Below are positions 26,911 through 34,622 of a stretch of 58,679 nucleotides of DNA, piece by piece. The stretch comes from Clostridia bacterium (lineage in GTDB: Bacteria; Bacillota; Clostridia; Christensenellales; Aristaeellaceae): assembly GCA_017937505.1 (NCBI GenBank), contig JAGBDL010000143.1, forward strand, positions 1 to 58,679. The letters are read 5' to 3'. A model generated the notes under the pieces. That model did no database searches. It was not told the origin of the DNA and saw only the letters and a program-made list of their open reading frames with translations. Both the position numbers and the translations under genes were made by a program. Position 1 is the first letter of the stretch. Every line of letters begins with the position of its first letter.

Positions 26911-27009
26911 AAAAAAGCGGGCCGTGCCCGCTCCCACTTCCGAACTGCTTTGCAAAGTGAAGGTGCTCGGTGCTCGCTGCACGATTTTTCACGCAATTCC
27001 CTATATGGC
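26911..27009 (-). repeat. Element A copy A1 (99 bp, well conserved)
   Basis: Read on minus it begins GCCATATAGG immediately after the U-run of the tctA terminator. It contains CGTGCAGCGAGCACCGAGC and GTTCGGAAGTGGGAGC and ends with hairpin GCGGGCACGGCCCGC (26917-26931) and six U residues (26911-26916), so it carries its own intrinsic terminator. By eye it matches copy A2 at 34431-34529 at 96 of 99 positions. The bases from about 26870 to 26910 hold GGGG/CCCC-rich sequence that may be a fragment of repeat B. Confidence 0.9.
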
Positions 27010-27042
27010 AAAAAAGCTGCCTCCCAAGGGAGACAGCTTTTT
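27010..27042 (-). terminator. Intrinsic terminator of the tctCBA operon
   Basis: On minus, AGCTGTCTCCC and GGGAGGCAGCT arms (27015-27038) around a 2-base loop with one mismatch, then six U residues. It is 20 bp after the tctA stop and is followed without a gap by element A. Confidence 0.92.
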
Positions 27043-27061
27043 CAGCGGGAATTCAGCTGTA

Positions 27062-28600
27062 TTACTCAGCCGGCTTTTGAGCGGCAGCCTTGCGGGCCTC
27101 GGCCTCGCGCTTGTTGATCTTCTGCTGATTCCAGATGGAGAACAGAACGACCGCAACCGCGACGACGAAGAAGCCGATGGCGATCGGACGGCCGAGGATG
27201 GCGCCGAAGTTGCCGTTGTTGAGATCCATGAAGCGGACGAAGTTCTGCTCGCACATCGGTCCGAGGATGAGCGCGAGCAGGATCGGGCTGAGCGGGAACT
27301 CGAACTTGTTCATCAGCCAGCCGACAATGCCGAACACGACGCACACGCCGACGTCGAACACGTTCTTGTTGATGGAGAACGCGCCGAGGAGCGAGATGAC
27401 GAGGATGATCGGGTAGAGGATCTTCTTCTCGACGGAGACGATCTTGGCGAAGAAGCGGACGCCGCAGCAGCCGACGATCAGCATGGCCAGGTTGGCCAGC
27501 ATGAGGGCGGCGAACACGCAGTAGACGGTGTCAAGCTTGTCCACATACATCGTCGGGCCGGGCTGGATGCCCTTCATGATGAACGCGCCGAGGATGATGG
27601 CGGTGACCGCGTCGCCCGGGACGCCTAGGGACAGCAGCGGAATCATCGCGCCGCCGGAGCAGCCGTTGTTGGCGGACTCGGTGGAGGCAACGCCCTGCGG
27701 GATGCCGGTGCCCCACTTCTCCGGATGCTTGCTGAAGCTCTTGTTGAAGCCGTAGGAGACGAACACGGCGATGTCGCCGCCGGCGCCCGGGATGGCGCCG
27801 ATGAAGGTGCCGATCAGGCCGCCGGAGATGATCTGCGGCCAGATCTGGGAGATGGTCTTCAGATCAGGCAGAACCTCCTTGATCTTCTCGTTGGAGGACT
27901 CCTGCTTCTCCTCGCCGTTGATGATGCGCTCGGCGCCGGCGATGATCTCGGACACAGCGAACAGACCGATCAGCACCGGGATGAACTGCAATCCGGAGTA
28001 GAGCGGCTTCACGCCGAAGGTGAAGCGCTTGGCCGAGTAGGTCGGGTCAAGGCCCACGGTGCACAGCAGCATGCCGAAGAAGGCGGAGATGAGGCCCTTG
28101 GCGATGGACTGGCCGGAGATGGCGACGATGACGGACAGGCCGAAGACGGCCAGCATCAGCATCTCCGCGGAGGTGAACTTCATGGCCACGTTTGCCACAA
28201 GCGGGGAGAGGAAGGTCATGACCAGCGCGCCGATGATGCCGCCGCAGAAGGAGGAGAACATGGCGATGGACAGCGCCTTGCCGGCCTGCCCCTTCTGACA
28301 CATGGGATAGCCGTCCAGCAGCGTGGCGGCGGCAGCCGGGGTGCCCGGCGCGTGGATGAGAATGGCGGAGATGGAGCCGCCGTACATGCCGCCGCAGTAG
28401 ATGCCCAGCAGCAATCCGATCGACGGGATCAAATCCATGCCGAAGGAGAAGGGGATGAGCAGTGCGACGCCCATGGTGGCGGTCATGCCCGGGATGGCGC
28501 CGAGGAGAACGCCGCCTGCAGCGCCGAGGAGCGTCATCAGAAGCACCTGAGGGTCAAGAAAGACAGAGCCGTAGCTCTGGAAGAGCAAACTCCAATTCAT
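27062..28600 (-). CDS. tctA: Tripartite tricarboxylate transporter, large membrane subunit TctA
   Basis: Large permease of 512 residues, with about 11-12 hydrophobic segments. The signature GAIPGMTATMGVALLIP, GMYGGSISAILIHAPGTPAA, and the second-half repeat GAIPGAGGDIAVFVSY with GVPGDAVTAIILGA are those of TctA/TTT family transporters, which use the sodium or proton gradient with a periplasmic receptor to import citrate and other carboxylates. The strong ribosome binding site AAAGGGAGGG precedes ATG 28600. The charged C-terminal tail is cytoplasmic. The C-terminal stop is close to a terminator. Confidence 0.95.
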   Translation of the reverse strand: MNWSLLFQSYGSVFLDPQVLLMTLLGAAGGVLLGAIPGMTATMGVALLIPFSFGMDLIPSIGLLLGIYCGGMYGGSISAILIHAPGTPAAAATLLDGYPMCQKGQAGKALSIAMFSSFCGGIIGALVMTFLSPLVANVAMKFTSAEMLMLAVFGLSVIVAISGQSIAKGLISAFFGMLLCTVGLDPTYSAKRFTFGVKPLYSGLQFIPVLIGLFAVSEIIAGAERIINGEEKQESSNEKIKEVLPDLKTISQIWPQIISGGLIGTFIGAIPGAGGDIAVFVSYGFNKSFSKHPEKWGTGIPQGVASTESANNGCSGGAMIPLLSLGVPGDAVTAIILGAFIMKGIQPGPTMYVDKLDTVYCVFAALMLANLAMLIVGCCGVRFFAKIVSVEKKILYPIILVISLLGAFSINKNVFDVGVCVVFGIVGWLMNKFEFPLSPILLALILGPMCEQNFVRFMDLNNGNFGAILGRPIAIGFFVVAVAVVLFSIWNQQKINKREAEARKAAAQKPAE

Positions 28601-28618
28601 ACAAGCGCCCTCCCTTTC

Positions 28619-29146
28619 TTAAATCATGTCGATGAGATCCTTGAGCGGCTCAAGAATGCCCATCGGGATGTTGACGGTCAGCAGCTTGTAGAACACGAGC
28701 CACATGGCCAGCGGCACCAGCACGGACACGAGCAGAATCTGCCTGACGTCCCGCTTGCCGATGAGCCACATGATGATGGCGGCCACGATCGCAGAGGCGA
28801 GCACATAGCCCAGCGTCTTGAAGAGCGCGACATAGAGAACGCACAGCACAATGACGAACAGGCCGGCCTGAACGCCCTTGTTTTTGAGCACGTTGATGCT
28901 GGCGGCGGGCTGGATGTTCGGATCGTCCGGATCCATCTTCTTCAGGCTGATCAGGGACTGAACCAGCAGAATGATGGTGAAGACCATCATGCCGATGCAC
29001 ATCACCTGCGGGAAGGTGGCCGGCTGAACGGCCGCCTTCTTGACGACCTTGAAGCCCAGGGTCTGCACATAGGCCCAGATTTCAAAGACCAGCAGAATGA
29101 CAGATGCGACGAGATTGGCAAAGGCCTTCGTCTGCGTCTTCTTCAA
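28619..29146 (-). CDS. tctB: Tripartite tricarboxylate transporter, small membrane subunit TctB
   Basis: A 175-residue protein with four hydrophobic segments (about 10-28, 46-65, 90-125 split in two, 135-155) in the TctB pattern: ATFPQVMCIGMMVFTIILL followed by a charged loop KKMDPDDPN. TctB subunits are poorly conserved, so the call rests on topology, size and position between tctC and tctA. Translation appears to start at TTG 29146, preceded by AAGGAAG; no ATG is suitably placed. It overlaps nothing and lies 18 bp before tctA. Confidence 0.88.
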   Translation of the reverse strand: MKKTQTKAFANLVASVILLVFEIWAYVQTLGFKVVKKAAVQPATFPQVMCIGMMVFTIILLVQSLISLKKMDPDDPNIQPAASINVLKNKGVQAGLFVIVLCVLYVALFKTLGYVLASAIVAAIIMWLIGKRDVRQILLVSVLVPLAMWLVFYKLLTVNIPMGILEPLKDLIDMI

Positions 29147-29206
29147 CTGAAATCACTTCCTTACACAGAGTCATCGGGTTGCAGCGCATGCATCCTGATG
29201 AAAGAA

Positions 29207-29230
29207 GGGCAGGCCATGGCCTGCCCTTTT
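29207..29230 (-). terminator. Palindrome between tctC and tctB (possible attenuator)
   Basis: GGGCAGGCCATGGCCTGCCC is a perfect 20-base palindrome (29207-29226). On plus it is followed by TTTT and on minus by TTCTTTC. On minus it sits 28 bp after the tctC stop, where partial termination or mRNA protection would give more receptor than permease. Confidence 0.6.
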
Positions 29231-29256
29231 CAGGTGCATTGGTGTTGAGTGCTCAA

Positions 29257-30222
29257 TTACAGCAGATCAACAGCCTCCATGGCCTTCGGGACGTCCTGAG
29301 CAGCCTGAGCCAGGAAGGCGGTGTACTCCTCAGCGTTCATGTAGGAAATCGACTGGCCATTGTTGTTCATGAACTCGACGAAGTCCGGATCCTCGATCGC
29401 GGCGGCGCAGGCAGCTTCCATCTTCGCACGGATCTCGGGGTCGACGCCCTTCGGGAAGGCGAGGCCGCGCTGGGTGGCGTAGATGATGTCAAAGCCCTGC
29501 TCCTGGCAGGTGGCGGCATCCGGGAAGGCCGGGTTGCGCTGGGAATCCATGACGCCCAGAACGGTCAGACCATTGCCGATGAAGGCGCGGGCCTCGGCCA
29601 GGGAGACGGTCACGCCCTGGATTTCGCCCTGAGCGGCGGCCTTCACAGCGCCGGCAGCGCCGTCAGCGTAGGTGATCATCTTGATCTCGATGCCGGTCGC
29701 GTTCATCAGGTAGCCGCCGGCGATGTGCCAGACGGAGGCAGCGGCGGAGCCGCCCATCATGACCTCGCCCGGATGAGCCTTGCAATACTCAACGAAGGTG
29801 GCCACGTCGGTGATGCCGTTGGCGGCAGCCCAATCGGTGTTGACGGTGATGGCCGCAGCGTCGGTGTTGACGCGGCAGATCGCATCGTAGTTCTCATAGG
29901 TGTAATCGGACATTTCCTGCGCCTTGTAGCCCGCGAGCTCGAAGGTGATCATGCCCATGGTGTAGCCGTCCGGATCGGCATCGGCGATGGCCTCGTGGCC
30001 GGTAACGCCGGAAGCGCCGGTCAGGTTGTCGACGGTCAGGGTCACGCCCAGCTGCTTGTTGAGGGCCTCGCAGAAGGCACGCAGGCAGGCATCGGTGCCG
30101 CCGCCGGCGCCCCACGGGCAAATGACAGAAATGCCTTTGGTCGGATACTCGGCCGCGGACGCGACAGTCGCCAGGCTCATCACGAGGACGAGCGCAACCG
30201 CCAGAGCAAGAAGCTTCTTCAT
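29257..30222 (-). CDS. tctC: Tripartite tricarboxylate transporter, solute receptor TctC
   Basis: Extracytoplasmic receptor of 321 residues in the Bug/TctC family. The signal peptide (MKKLLALAVALVLVMSLATV, cleavage after ASA) precedes YPTKGISVICPWGAGGGTDA, the first ligand loop; VDNLTGASGVTGHEAIADA and the GGSAAASVWHIAGGYL block are also typical. Bug receptors bind carboxylates such as citrate, glutarate, aspartate or nicotinate, and the ligand cannot be told. AGGAGGAA precedes ATG 30222. It is the first gene of the tctCBA operon, which converges on the amide/hydroxyacid operon. Confidence 0.94.
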   Translation of the reverse strand: MKKLLALAVALVLVMSLATVASAAEYPTKGISVICPWGAGGGTDACLRAFCEALNKQLGVTLTVDNLTGASGVTGHEAIADADPDGYTMGMITFELAGYKAQEMSDYTYENYDAICRVNTDAAAITVNTDWAAANGITDVATFVEYCKAHPGEVMMGGSAAASVWHIAGGYLMNATGIEIKMITYADGAAGAVKAAAQGEIQGVTVSLAEARAFIGNGLTVLGVMDSQRNPAFPDAATCQEQGFDIIYATQRGLAFPKGVDPEIRAKMEAACAAAIEDPDFVEFMNNNGQSISYMNAEEYTAFLAQAAQDVPKAMEAVDLL

Positions 30223-30310
30223 AGGGTATTCCTCCTCAAAATATGTTGCCGATTCTGCACGTTTCCTGTTTGCACAAAAAACAAATCAGCATCGTCGGCT
30301 GTTTATGCAA

Positions 30311-30339
30311 AGTATAACATAGGAGGAAATGGATGTCAA
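30311..30339 (-). promoter_or_regulatory. Promoter of tctCBA
   Basis: On minus, TTGACA (30334-30339), a 17-bp spacer and TATACT (30311-30316), giving a leader of about 80 bases before tctC. The remainder of the 294-bp gap to the tRNA genes is AT-rich with no gene. Confidence 0.85.
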
Positions 30340-30485
30340 CGAAATTTCACAGGGGAGAATGCTGGAATAGGGATGTATACATAATGAGTAATTTGAAACT
30401 GACTGAAAAGAAGAACGCCGGATTTCCGAAGAGCGAAAACAAAGATCCAAAAAATCTGCCGGACGGTTGACAGGATAACTGGAAC

Positions 30486-30513
30486 ACAAAAAAACCACAG
30501 CTTCTGCTGTGGC
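30486..30513 (-). terminator. Intrinsic terminator after the tRNA pair
   Basis: On minus, CCACAGCAGAAGCTGTGG (30495-30512) followed by seven U residues, directly after tRNA-Glu. Confidence 0.92.
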
Positions 30514-30516
30514 CTT

Positions 30517-30591
30517 TGGCACCTCCAATGGGAATCGAACCCATGATTTTGCCTTGAGAGGGCAACGTCTTGACCGCTTGACCATGGAGGC
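30517..30591 (-). tRNA. tRNA-Glu (anticodon CTC)
   Basis: A 75-base tRNA with encoded CCA. The acceptor arms GCCTCCA / TGGAGGT pair (first pair G-U), the anticodon stem TTGCC/GGCAA closes the loop CTCTCAA giving anticodon CTC, and the T arm is ATGGGTTCGATTCCCAT. It reads GAG, which suits the high-GC codon use of the neighbouring genes. Confidence 0.95.
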
Positions 30592-30594
30592 TTA

Positions 30595-30668
30595 TGGCTG
30601 GGGAACTAGGATTCGAACCTAGACAATACGAGTCAGAGTCGTAGGTGCTGCCGTTACACAATTCCCCA
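30595..30668 (-). tRNA. tRNA-Gln (anticodon CTG)
   Basis: A 74-base tRNA with encoded CCA. Acceptor TGGGGAA / TTCCCCA starts with U1-A72, typical of glutamine tRNA; the anticodon stem TACGA/TCGTA closes loop CTCTGAC, giving CTG (reads CAG). It is 3 bp upstream of tRNA-Glu, in one transcript. Confidence 0.95.
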
Positions 30669-30759
30669 ATGATTCCGCCGGATCGTTCCGACGAGGTGTA
30701 TTATATCGAACACAGCGCGGTTTGTCAACACCTTTTTTCATTTTTTGTCATTTCGCGTG

Positions 30760-31473
30760 TCAGATCAGGATCAGCGCATGCCCGCCGCCGAAATGCGCAA
30801 AGGAAAGCTGCGTCAGCGCGACGACAACGAGCCCTGCGACGGCGCACGCGCCATACAGCAGCGTGCAGGCGGCTGCGACACGCCGCACACCCAGTCTGCG
30901 CACATTAAGAAACGGATACGGATAGGGGCTGTCCGTATTCTCGATGTTCCCGCGAAACGGTGCGCTCAGAAAGATCCAGCCGAGATAGCCGAGCGGAACG
31001 AGCGTCCACAGCAGCGCATCGCTCACGCGCAGCATGCGTTTTCCGGGCGAGCAGAGCAGCCAGTAGGCCAGCACCAGCCAGGGCACCAGGTAGTGGATGA
31101 TGAGGTTGTCCGCAAAGACGATAGCGAATTCCCGGTCGCGCGGCGCGTTTTTCATCGTCCGGTAAATTGCAGGAGAGAGCAGATGATGAAACACCATGAA
31201 CGTGAGCATGATGCTCATCATCAGTGAGAATTCCGCATGCGGGATCAGTGGACGCAGCCTGGCACTGGCGTACAGGCGCGGTGCGAGCAGCGCAAAGTAG
31301 AGCAGCACCAGCAGATTGCTCACGTTGGTGTAGAAGCAGAAAAAGTCCTTCCGCCTGCGTCCTGCGTAAAAGTCCTTGTGCACCGTCAGGCCAATCAGGC
31401 TGATGACGGCAATCAGCGCGGAAAGCACTGCGCCCAGCCGGCCGAAGGGCTCATCAGGAATGACCACAACCAC
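30760..31473 (-). CDS. Pr6Pr-like (FAR-17a/AIG1-like) membrane protein
   Basis: An integral membrane protein of about 237 residues with six predicted helices. The pattern KDFFCFYTNVSNLLVLLYF, FMVFHHLL, an NLIIHYLVPWLVLAYWLL helix and a final SPYPYPFLNV loop matches the bacterial Pr6Pr family, related in topology to FAR-17a/AIG1 proteins. Biochemical function is unknown in bacteria; the conserved His and Asn residues in the FYTNVSN and HYLVPW regions could be catalytic. The start is uncertain: GTG 31473 has GGAGG 10 bases upstream, but that GGAGG lies inside a terminator-like hairpin. GTG 31491 is an alternative without a binding site. Confidence 0.7.
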   Translation of the reverse strand: MVVVIPDEPFGRLGAVLSALIAVISLIGLTVHKDFYAGRRRKDFFCFYTNVSNLLVLLYFALLAPRLYASARLRPLIPHAEFSLMMSIMLTFMVFHHLLSPAIYRTMKNAPRDREFAIVFADNLIIHYLVPWLVLAYWLLCSPGKRMLRVSDALLWTLVPLGYLGWIFLSAPFRGNIENTDSPYPYPFLNVRRLGVRRVAAACTLLYGACAVAGLVVVALTQLSFAHFGGGHALILI

Positions 31474-31526
31474 AAAAAAGACGCCTCCCACGCAACGACA
31501 TGGCGTTATTGTGCGGGAAAGGCGTC
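31474..31526 (-). terminator. Terminator-like hairpin overlapping the Pr6Pr start region
   Basis: On minus, GACGCCTTTCCCGC pairs with GCGTGGGAGGCGTC (31480-31526) and is followed by six U residues (31474-31479). It would end transcripts from traX, but its 3' arm contains the only good ribosome binding site for the next gene, so it may also act as an attenuator. Confidence 0.65.
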
Positions 31527-31560
31527 CGGATTATGCATCATGAAAACGCATTGATTATAA

Positions 31561-31649
31561 TGAGAAATGCGTAAAGAATCGTGCAGCGAGCACAAAGCGG
31601 CGTGATTGGGTAGGCTGTTCGCAAGTAGGAGCGGCCACTGGCCGCTTTA
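31561..31649 (+). repeat. Element A copy A4
   Basis: Plus-strand copy: GAAATGCGTAAAGAATCGTG, GCAGCGAGCAC, GCTGTTCGCAAGTAGGAGC and final hairpin GCGGCCACTGGCCGC (31631-31645) followed by TTTA. It is clearly related to A1 and A2 but more diverged. The last bases of the element supply the stop codon of traX, which converges on it (TAA, complement of 31647-31649). Confidence 0.75.
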
Positions 31650-32447
31650 GAGAATCCGCATGAGCACAGCCAGCAATGCCAGGTGCGCCGGATAAAACCC
31701 ATAGACAAACCAGCGCGGCAGCGTGATACGCCGCTTCATCGGCAGGCAGCAGAAGACAACGGCGGGCAGCGCGAAGATGCGCATGCCGAATTCATGCCCG
31801 AAAAACGTGTAGCCCGTTCCGGCAGACCAGACGATCATGTAGGCGGAAACCGCCGCAAGCGCCGCCAGGGGATGCCCGCACAGCGCATAGAACAGAAGGA
31901 TCAGGCGGATGCCTCCGATGCCGTAATCCAGATTCGCGGAAATACGGCAGCACAGCACATATACGCCCAGCGCAAGAATCCACTGACGCCTGCGCAGCAG
32001 GAGCAGGATGCACAGGCCCAGCGCCAGGGAGAGAAGAATGCTCGGCTTGTTCCAGCTGCCGACATAGAACGCGCGAATGGCGCTGATCGGATGCTCAAGG
32101 AACGGCACCGCATACATGGCGCTGCTCTCGTGGTCAAGGCCCAGCGCGTAGAGCGGCTGGGAGATGAGCATGAGCAGCACAATGCGGGAGAGATACCGCA
32201 TCGGATTGCGCGTGTACACCGCGCCGACGGCCACGCCGTAGGCGAACATCGGGAACGCCAGCCTGCCGATCAGCCGCATTTCAGGAATGTCGGGAAAGAG
32301 CATTTTGCCTGCGTGATCCACGAGCATGAACAGGCAGGCCAGCAGGCGGATGAGTCCGGTGTCGCGGTTGGTGCGCACTGTCTGCGGGCAGGTCAGGGAG
32401 AGGGCAAGCGCGCGGGCGCGCGAAGGCAGCGAAGAGAGCGTCGGCAT
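31647..32447 (-). CDS. TraX family membrane protein
   Basis: A 266-residue polytopic protein matching the TraX family: LIRLLACLFMLVDHAGKML, GRLAFPMFAYGVAVGAVYTRN, then several helices and a final RWFVYGFYPAHLALL. The family is named for the F-plasmid pilin acetylase TraX but is common in Clostridia chromosomes, where members are thought to be acyltransferase-like; no conjugation genes are nearby. GGAGGA precedes ATG 32447. Its stop codon is formed by the end of a repeat, so the extreme C terminus may have been altered by that insertion. Confidence 0.85.
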   Translation of the reverse strand: MPTLSSLPSRARALALSLTCPQTVRTNRDTGLIRLLACLFMLVDHAGKMLFPDIPEMRLIGRLAFPMFAYGVAVGAVYTRNPMRYLSRIVLLMLISQPLYALGLDHESSAMYAVPFLEHPISAIRAFYVGSWNKPSILLSLALGLCILLLLRRRQWILALGVYVLCCRISANLDYGIGGIRLILLFYALCGHPLAALAAVSAYMIVWSAGTGYTFFGHEFGMRIFALPAVVFCCLPMKRRITLPRWFVYGFYPAHLALLAVLMRIL

Positions 32448-32589
32448 AGAATCCTCCTGGCAGAAAACAAATCGTTTTCAGTATAGGCAATCGCGCGGAA
32501 AAGTCAAGACTGAAACACTTCCTTAATAATTGTCTGCTATACTGTTTTTGATATGTAGCTTGATGCTTTGACAGTGTGGGAGGAATACC

Positions 32590-33264
32590 ATGGTGCATGT
32601 GCTTGTCGTCGAGGACGATGTGAAGCTCAACCAGATCGTCTGCGCCAGCCTGAGCGCGGCGGGCTATGCCGCGCACGGCTGCCTGAATGCGCAGGAGGCG
32701 TTCGACGCGCTGTTTGCCGGCGGAATCGATCTGATCGTGTCGGATATCATGCTGCCGGGCACGGACGGCTTCGAGCTGGTCAGCCATGTGCGAAGCGTCG
32801 ACAAAAAGATGCCGATTCTGCTGATGACCGCGCGTGACGACATGGCCTCCAAACAGCGCGGCTTCCGGGCGGGCATCGACGATTACATGGTCAAGCCGAT
32901 CGACGTGGACGAGCTGCTGCTGCGCGTGGAGGCCCTGCTGCGGCGCGCACGCATCGAGGCGGAAAAGCGGCTGGTGATCGGCTCGACGGTGCTCGACGCG
33001 GAGGAGATGAGCGCCTATGTCGGCGGGCAGGAGATCGCCTTGACGGTGCGCGAATTCAACATCATCTACAAGCTGCTCTCCTATCCCCGGCGCACGTTTT
33101 CCCGCGCACAGCTGATGGACGAGTTTTGGAGCGGGGAGACCAGCGCCAGTCTGCGCGCCGTGGACGTGTACATCACCCGCATCCGGGAAAAATTCTCGGT
33201 CAGCGAGGATTTTAAGATCGTCACCGTGCATGGACTGGGCTACAAGGCGGTGCCGGCCGTATGA
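32590..33264 (+). CDS. OmpR-family response regulator
   Basis: A 224-residue two-component regulator. The receiver domain has the acidic pair VVEDD (8-10), the phospho-acceptor Asp52 in LIVSDIMLPGTDG, MTARDD, and the conserved Lys near 102 in YMVKPID. A winged-helix DNA-binding domain follows (about 130-222), with LTVREFNIIYKLLSYP, TFSRAQLMDEFW and VDVYITRIREKF. It overlaps the kinase gene by 4 bases (ATGA). GGGAGG precedes ATG 32590. Its targets are unknown; the divergent neighbour is traX. Confidence 0.95.
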   Translation: MVHVLVVEDDVKLNQIVCASLSAAGYAAHGCLNAQEAFDALFAGGIDLIVSDIMLPGTDGFELVSHVRSVDKKMPILLMTARDDMASKQRGFRAGIDDYMVKPIDVDELLLRVEALLRRARIEAEKRLVIGSTVLDAEEMSAYVGGQEIALTVREFNIIYKLLSYPRRTFSRAQLMDEFWSGETSASLRAVDVYITRIREKFSVSEDFKIVTVHGLGYKAVPAV

Positions 33265-34397
33265 AAATCAAGGGCTTCAGTCATCTGCAAATTCAGCTGC
33301 CGGAGTTTCAGCTCAGGCCCGGCGAGTCCCGTCCGCTGTTTGAGGAGGATCCGCGCATCCGGCGCAAGCCGTTTTCCTGGCGCATGTTTGTGCTCATCCT
33401 GCTGGTGCTCGGTTTGCTCAGCGCGGCGAACGTGTTCATCGTGGAGATCTTTCTGAAGATGGAGGTCTTCAGCGTGCTGGCCAGCATGGGCGTGGGCACG
33501 TACTGGGTCGCCATGGCGGTCGTCGCGGCGATCATCATCCATCAGGTGAGCTGCGCCAAGTACGACAAGCCCATGCGCCGCCTCAGCCGCGCCATGCGCG
33601 CCGTGGCCCAGGGGGACTTCACCGTGTCCGTCCAGCCCGTGCACAAGCGGAACAAGTTTGACTACATGGACCTCATGTTCGAGGATTTCAACAGCATGGT
33701 TCACGAGCTCTCCAGCATCGAGACCATGAAGGACGATTTCATCGCCAACGTGTCCCACGAGATCAAGACGCCCCTGGCCGTCATTCGCGGCTATGCCAGC
33801 GCGCTGCAGCGCGGGAACCTGAGCGAGGAGGAGCAGCGCGAATATGCGGCGACAATCGCCTCGGCAAGCGAGAGCCTGAGCGTGCTCATCTCCAACATCC
33901 TGAGGCTCAACAAGCTGGAGAACCAGGAGATTGTGCCCAATGCCGTGCCGTATGACCTCACCCGCCAGCTCAGCGACTGCGCCCTGGCACACGAGGAGCA
34001 GTGGGAAAGGAAGTGCATCGACTTTGACGCGCAGCTTGAGGAGCGCGTGATGATCCTGGCGGACGAGAGCATGCTGGAGATCGTCTTCAACAACCTGATC
34101 GCCAACGCGATCAAGTTCACCGAGCCGGGCGGGCGCATCGTGTTGCGCCAGGAGAAGGCGGGCGGCGACGTGGTCGTCACCGTATCGGACACCGGCTGCG
34201 GCATGAACGAGGAGACGGTCAAGCACATCTTCGACAAATTCTACCAGGGCGATTCGTCCCATTCCCGGGAGGGAAACGGTCTGGGTCTGGCGCTGGTCAA
34301 GCGGGTGCTGGATATTTCCGGCGGCAGCATCGCTGTGCGAAGCGCCCCCGGCGAGGGCTCGGAGTTCATCGTGCGCCTGAAGCGAATCGCGGAATAA
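33261..34397 (+). CDS. Sensor histidine kinase
   Basis: A 378-residue kinase partnered with the preceding regulator. Two transmembrane helices (about 41-62 and 78-97) enclose a very short external loop, so it probably senses membrane or intracellular signals. A HAMP-like segment (about 100-150) leads to the HisKA domain with NVSHEIKTPL (phosphoacceptor His near 167). The ATPase domain has N-box NNLIANAIKFT, DTGCGM, FDKFYQGDSSHSREGNGLGL and a final GEGSEFIVRL. This layout resembles VanS/BaeS-type kinases that respond to envelope stress. A terminator follows at once. Confidence 0.94.
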   Translation: MKIKGFSHLQIQLPEFQLRPGESRPLFEEDPRIRRKPFSWRMFVLILLVLGLLSAANVFIVEIFLKMEVFSVLASMGVGTYWVAMAVVAAIIIHQVSCAKYDKPMRRLSRAMRAVAQGDFTVSVQPVHKRNKFDYMDLMFEDFNSMVHELSSIETMKDDFIANVSHEIKTPLAVIRGYASALQRGNLSEEEQREYAATIASASESLSVLISNILRLNKLENQEIVPNAVPYDLTRQLSDCALAHEEQWERKCIDFDAQLEERVMILADESMLEIVFNNLIANAIKFTEPGGRIVLRQEKAGGDVVVTVSDTGCGMNEETVKHIFDKFYQGDSSHSREGNGLGLALVKRVLDISGGSIAVRSAPGEGSEFIVRLKRIAE

Positions 34398-34404
34398 ACG
34401 CGGG

Positions 34405-34430
34405 AAACCGGGAGAATCCCCGGTTTTTTT
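34405..34430 (+). terminator. Intrinsic terminator of the two-component operon
   Basis: AACCGGG (34406-34412), loop AGAAT, CCCCGGTT and seven T residues, 8 bp after the kinase stop. Element A copy A2 begins with the next base. Confidence 0.93.
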
Positions 34431-34529
34431 GCCATATAGGAAATTGCGTGAAAAATCGTGCAGCGAGCACCGAGCAGCTTCATTTTGCAAAGCAGTTCGG
34501 AAGTGGGAGCGGGCACGGCCCGCTTTTTT
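34431..34529 (+). repeat. Element A copy A2 (99 bp, well conserved)
   Basis: It begins GCCATATAGG directly after the kinase terminator, has CGTGCAGCGAGCACCGAGC and AGTTCGGAAGTGGGAGC, and ends with hairpin GCGGGCACGGCCCGC (34509-34523) plus six T residues. It is nearly identical to copy A1 and sits in the same place relative to its upstream gene: stop codon, terminator, element. Confidence 0.9.
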
Positions 34530-34622
34530 GTCAGATTCACATTTTTGCAACATTTCTCCAGCAATTCGGCAATGTCATGGGGATAAACTGATGGGGAATG
34601 AATAGAAAAGGTGTGTTCTGCC

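Noticed and set aside
30331..30372. 13-codon ATG frame preceded by AGGAGG on plus
   Set aside because: The AGGAGG is the complement of the spacer of the tctC promoter on minus, so the match is incidental and no plus promoter fits.
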